Below are positions 5,456-7,338 of a DNA stretch of 7,338 nucleotides, one piece after another. The notes under the pieces were generated by a model. That model was not told the origin of the DNA and did no database searches. It worked only from the letters and a program-made list of their open reading frames with translations. The stretch is taken from the NCBI GenBank assembly GCA_903888395.1, contig CAISTO010000176.1, positions 1 through 7,338 on the forward strand. The letters are read 5' to 3'. Numbering within the stretch: position 1 is the stretch's first letter; each line of letters opens with the position of its first letter. Source of the DNA: an uncultured Bacteroidota bacterium. GTDB lineage: Bacteria > Bacteroidota > Bacteroidia > UKL13-3. Position numbers and translations under genes: made by a program.

Positions 5456-7321
5456 TTAAAACCGCCTAACAGCAAGAGCATTAAATAATGAATTTACAGT
5501 TTCGAGTTTGGATTTACCATCTAAAAAATCGAAAACGCTAGCATGTGTTTTAAAATTAAGATAACCTGTGTTAAATTCTGAACACCAATATTTTCCTCTA
5601 TCTATATCGTGATTATGTCTTTTATTCATTGCTTTATCTAAAATTCCCCTATTATTGTAAATTAATTGTAATTCTCTACTTGTCGGTAAATACCAACCTG
5701 TAAATCCATTAAAATCACCTTCTAAACAATATCTCGCTGCAGTAAAGTATTTTTTCTTGGAAGATGAATACCATTTTTCACGAGATTCTGATACACTTGC
5801 AAACTCTACAATTCGTTTTGTAAATTCCATACCATAGTCAGAACCCTCTTTAAAATAATCAGAATAATTACCTTCTATATCAACTTCTGTCCCCCAAAAT
5901 ATGTTACAATAATATCTATCATAACATACTAAACCATGCTTACCTGATTTATCGATATAAAATACAAAACCTCCCTTATAAAACGAACCGATTTGTAATA
6001 TATCGGAAGCTAATACTTTTTTTAACTTATCAAAAGCTTCTTGCATTTTTTCCAGTGACAAGTCTTTGGCCTCGTTTAAGTCATTAATAATACTAGACAG
6101 TCTATTTTCATCAAATGTCACATAAATATTATTAGAAATATTTTTTATAAATAAATCTATTTCGGCCTCAAGCTTATTGATATTTTTATTAATTTTTTTA
6201 CCACCTTTATCAAATTTATTAAACTCTGCTATTTTTATTTCATAAGATTTTTTTGATAAAACGGTTAAACTCTTAATCACTTTATCTGCATTAATAGATT
6301 CTACTGTTTTCCATTTTTCAGCAAGCTGTTTTATTTTTTTGTCAATATCAGCATTTTTTGTTGAAATAAGATTCAATACTTTTGGTTCATTAATAAGATC
6401 AATTTCTTTAAATATAGCAATAGCTAAAACTGGTAATTCGTCTATACACTCACTAAGGTTAATTATTGCTTCTTCAATATTATTATTTCTTACCTGATAC
6501 TTAGACAACAAAAATCTATTTTGCGGTACTGGATTGAACTTAAGTGCTTTTGCTTGATAATTTACAGCATCTTCAAAACGACCAATAACATATGCTGAAA
6601 ATGCAGCTTTTTCGTACGAATCTGCTGCTAATAAGCCAATTTGCTCTTCAGAATTGTTTACATCAGAGTTTACCGTATTAAAATTATCAGTTAAAATATT
6701 TGCCAATTTTAAAGCGTCACTGTCACTTTCCACACTGGCATATTTTGCTGCTCTTAAAAAATAATCAAGGGCTTTTTCAGGGTTTATATACTTGTTAACA
6801 TGCAAATAAATGCAGCCAATTCTATGTAACACAAAATAATCTTGCTTCATTAAAGATTCTGCTTTCAAAAGTTCTTCCAAAGCGTCAGCATATAGGTCGG
6901 TATCTTTATTTCCATTCACGAAAAATTTTATACCTAATTCAATACTGTGTTGTCTTTCTTTTTCATTATCGGGTACACGAAGCAGCTCTCCTATATTTTG
7001 AAGCAATAGATTGCTTAGTTTCTGTTGTTCAATTTGGATATCCATATTTCTGTTAAGAAAACTAAGTGCATCGTAAATGTCTGACAATTGTTCGGATAAA
7101 ACATTCAGTCCTCTGCCAATATCTTTACCGAGTCGATTAATGGCTTGAACTTGCTCTTTAGATGTCTGTTTTATATAATTACCAACAGTATCTGCACCGT
7201 ATTTTGTAAGTGAAGTATCTTTTACATAGTCTAAATAACTATCAATTACATTTGAATTCTCTTTCCAAGGTCTCCAGTAACTAAATACAAACGATGGTTT
7301 TGAAGGAGTTATGTTGCTCAT
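5456..7321 (-). CDS. Coiled-coil / TPR protein with C-terminal DUF1566-like (lectin-fold) domain
   Basis: A 621-aa protein without signal peptide or membrane segment, so probably cytoplasmic. Residues about 1-110 are a conserved-looking N-terminal region ending in a coiled coil (about 55-105). TPR-like helical pairs follow at about 145-195 and 232-297 (for example DALEELLKAESLMKQDYFVL and EDAVNYQAKALKFNP). A second Lys-rich coiled coil lies at about 365-440. The C-terminal domain (443-621) resembles DUF1566/Lcl C-terminal domains, which have a C-type-lectin-like fold: GGFVFYIDKSGKHGLVC, WGTEV, GFTGWYLPTSRELQLIYNN and a closing LAVRRF. I know no assigned function; TPRs suggest protein contacts and the last domain ligand recognition. 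It precedes a protease relic in the same direction. Its ATG lies 17 bases inside the window edge, so the promoter is not visible. Confidence 0.9.
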   Translation of the reverse strand: MSNITPSKPSFVFSYWRPWKENSNVIDSYLDYVKDTSLTKYGADTVGNYIKQTSKEQVQAINRLGKDIGRGLNVLSEQLSDIYDALSFLNRNMDIQIEQQKLSNLLLQNIGELLRVPDNEKERQHSIELGIKFFVNGNKDTDLYADALEELLKAESLMKQDYFVLHRIGCIYLHVNKYINPEKALDYFLRAAKYASVESDSDALKLANILTDNFNTVNSDVNNSEEQIGLLAADSYEKAAFSAYVIGRFEDAVNYQAKALKFNPVPQNRFLLSKYQVRNNNIEEAIINLSECIDELPVLAIAIFKEIDLINEPKVLNLISTKNADIDKKIKQLAEKWKTVESINADKVIKSLTVLSKKSYEIKIAEFNKFDKGGKKINKNINKLEAEIDLFIKNISNNIYVTFDENRLSSIINDLNEAKDLSLEKMQEAFDKLKKVLASDILQIGSFYKGGFVFYIDKSGKHGLVCYDRYYCNIFWGTEVDIEGNYSDYFKEGSDYGMEFTKRIVEFASVSESREKWYSSSKKKYFTAARYCLEGDFNGFTGWYLPTSRELQLIYNNRGILDKAMNKRHNHDIDRGKYWCSEFNTGYLNFKTHASVFDFLDGKSKLETVNSLFNALAVRRF

Positions 7322-7338
7322 AATATATTTTATTATTA

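Overview
The window is very AT-rich. Its protein families (an arm-binding tyrosine integrase, a BT4734/VirE-type primase-helicase and a DUF1566-like domain), its A-rich start regions without clear Shine-Dalgarno sequences, and a TAnnTTTG-type promoter box all point to Bacteroidetes, most likely a flavobacterium or close relative. That assignment is an inference.

Left part (1-2150): this is the recombination module of a small integrative element. At 179-202 there is the 3' end of a tRNA (T-loop, acceptor strand, CCA) with no matching 5' half. It is the attachment core. TTTCAGT repeats, often in pairs 10-11 bp apart, lie on both sides of it (110, 121 | 209, 259, 269, 301, 331). This looks like a complete phage-lambda-style attP with two arms rather than a simple chromosomal junction. 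The tyrosine recombinase gene (358-1530) follows, and a 205-aa protein of unknown function overlaps its stop codon.

Middle part (2150-5061): this is the replication/control module. Hairpins close the int operon. A 13-bp inverted repeat covers the start codon of a small excisionase-like helix-turn-helix gene (2248-2535). That gene is followed 2 bp later by a 661-aa primase-helicase (BT4734-like primase domain, PriCT-2-like region, VirE-type P-loop NTPase, C-terminal wing). Just after it lies a cluster of CTTACT/GTAAG repeats on both strands around a perfect palindrome, which is a candidate replication origin. A 59-aa Cys4 zinc-ribbon protein (4882-5061) comes next. No relaxase, mobilisation or capsid gene is visible, so integrative mobilisable element, phage satellite and integrative plasmid all remain possible.

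Right part (5062-7338, minus strand): a 621-aa protein with an N-terminal coiled-coil region, TPR-like repeats and a C-terminal DUF1566/C-type-lectin-like domain is followed in the same direction by the wreck of a trypsin-like serine protease, whose GNSGGP-type catalytic motif is split by a one-base frameshift. The TPR/lectin-like protein is the most unusual gene here. It may be cargo, possibly of a conflict or sensing system whose protease partner has decayed, or it may be flanking host DNA. The window does not decide this.
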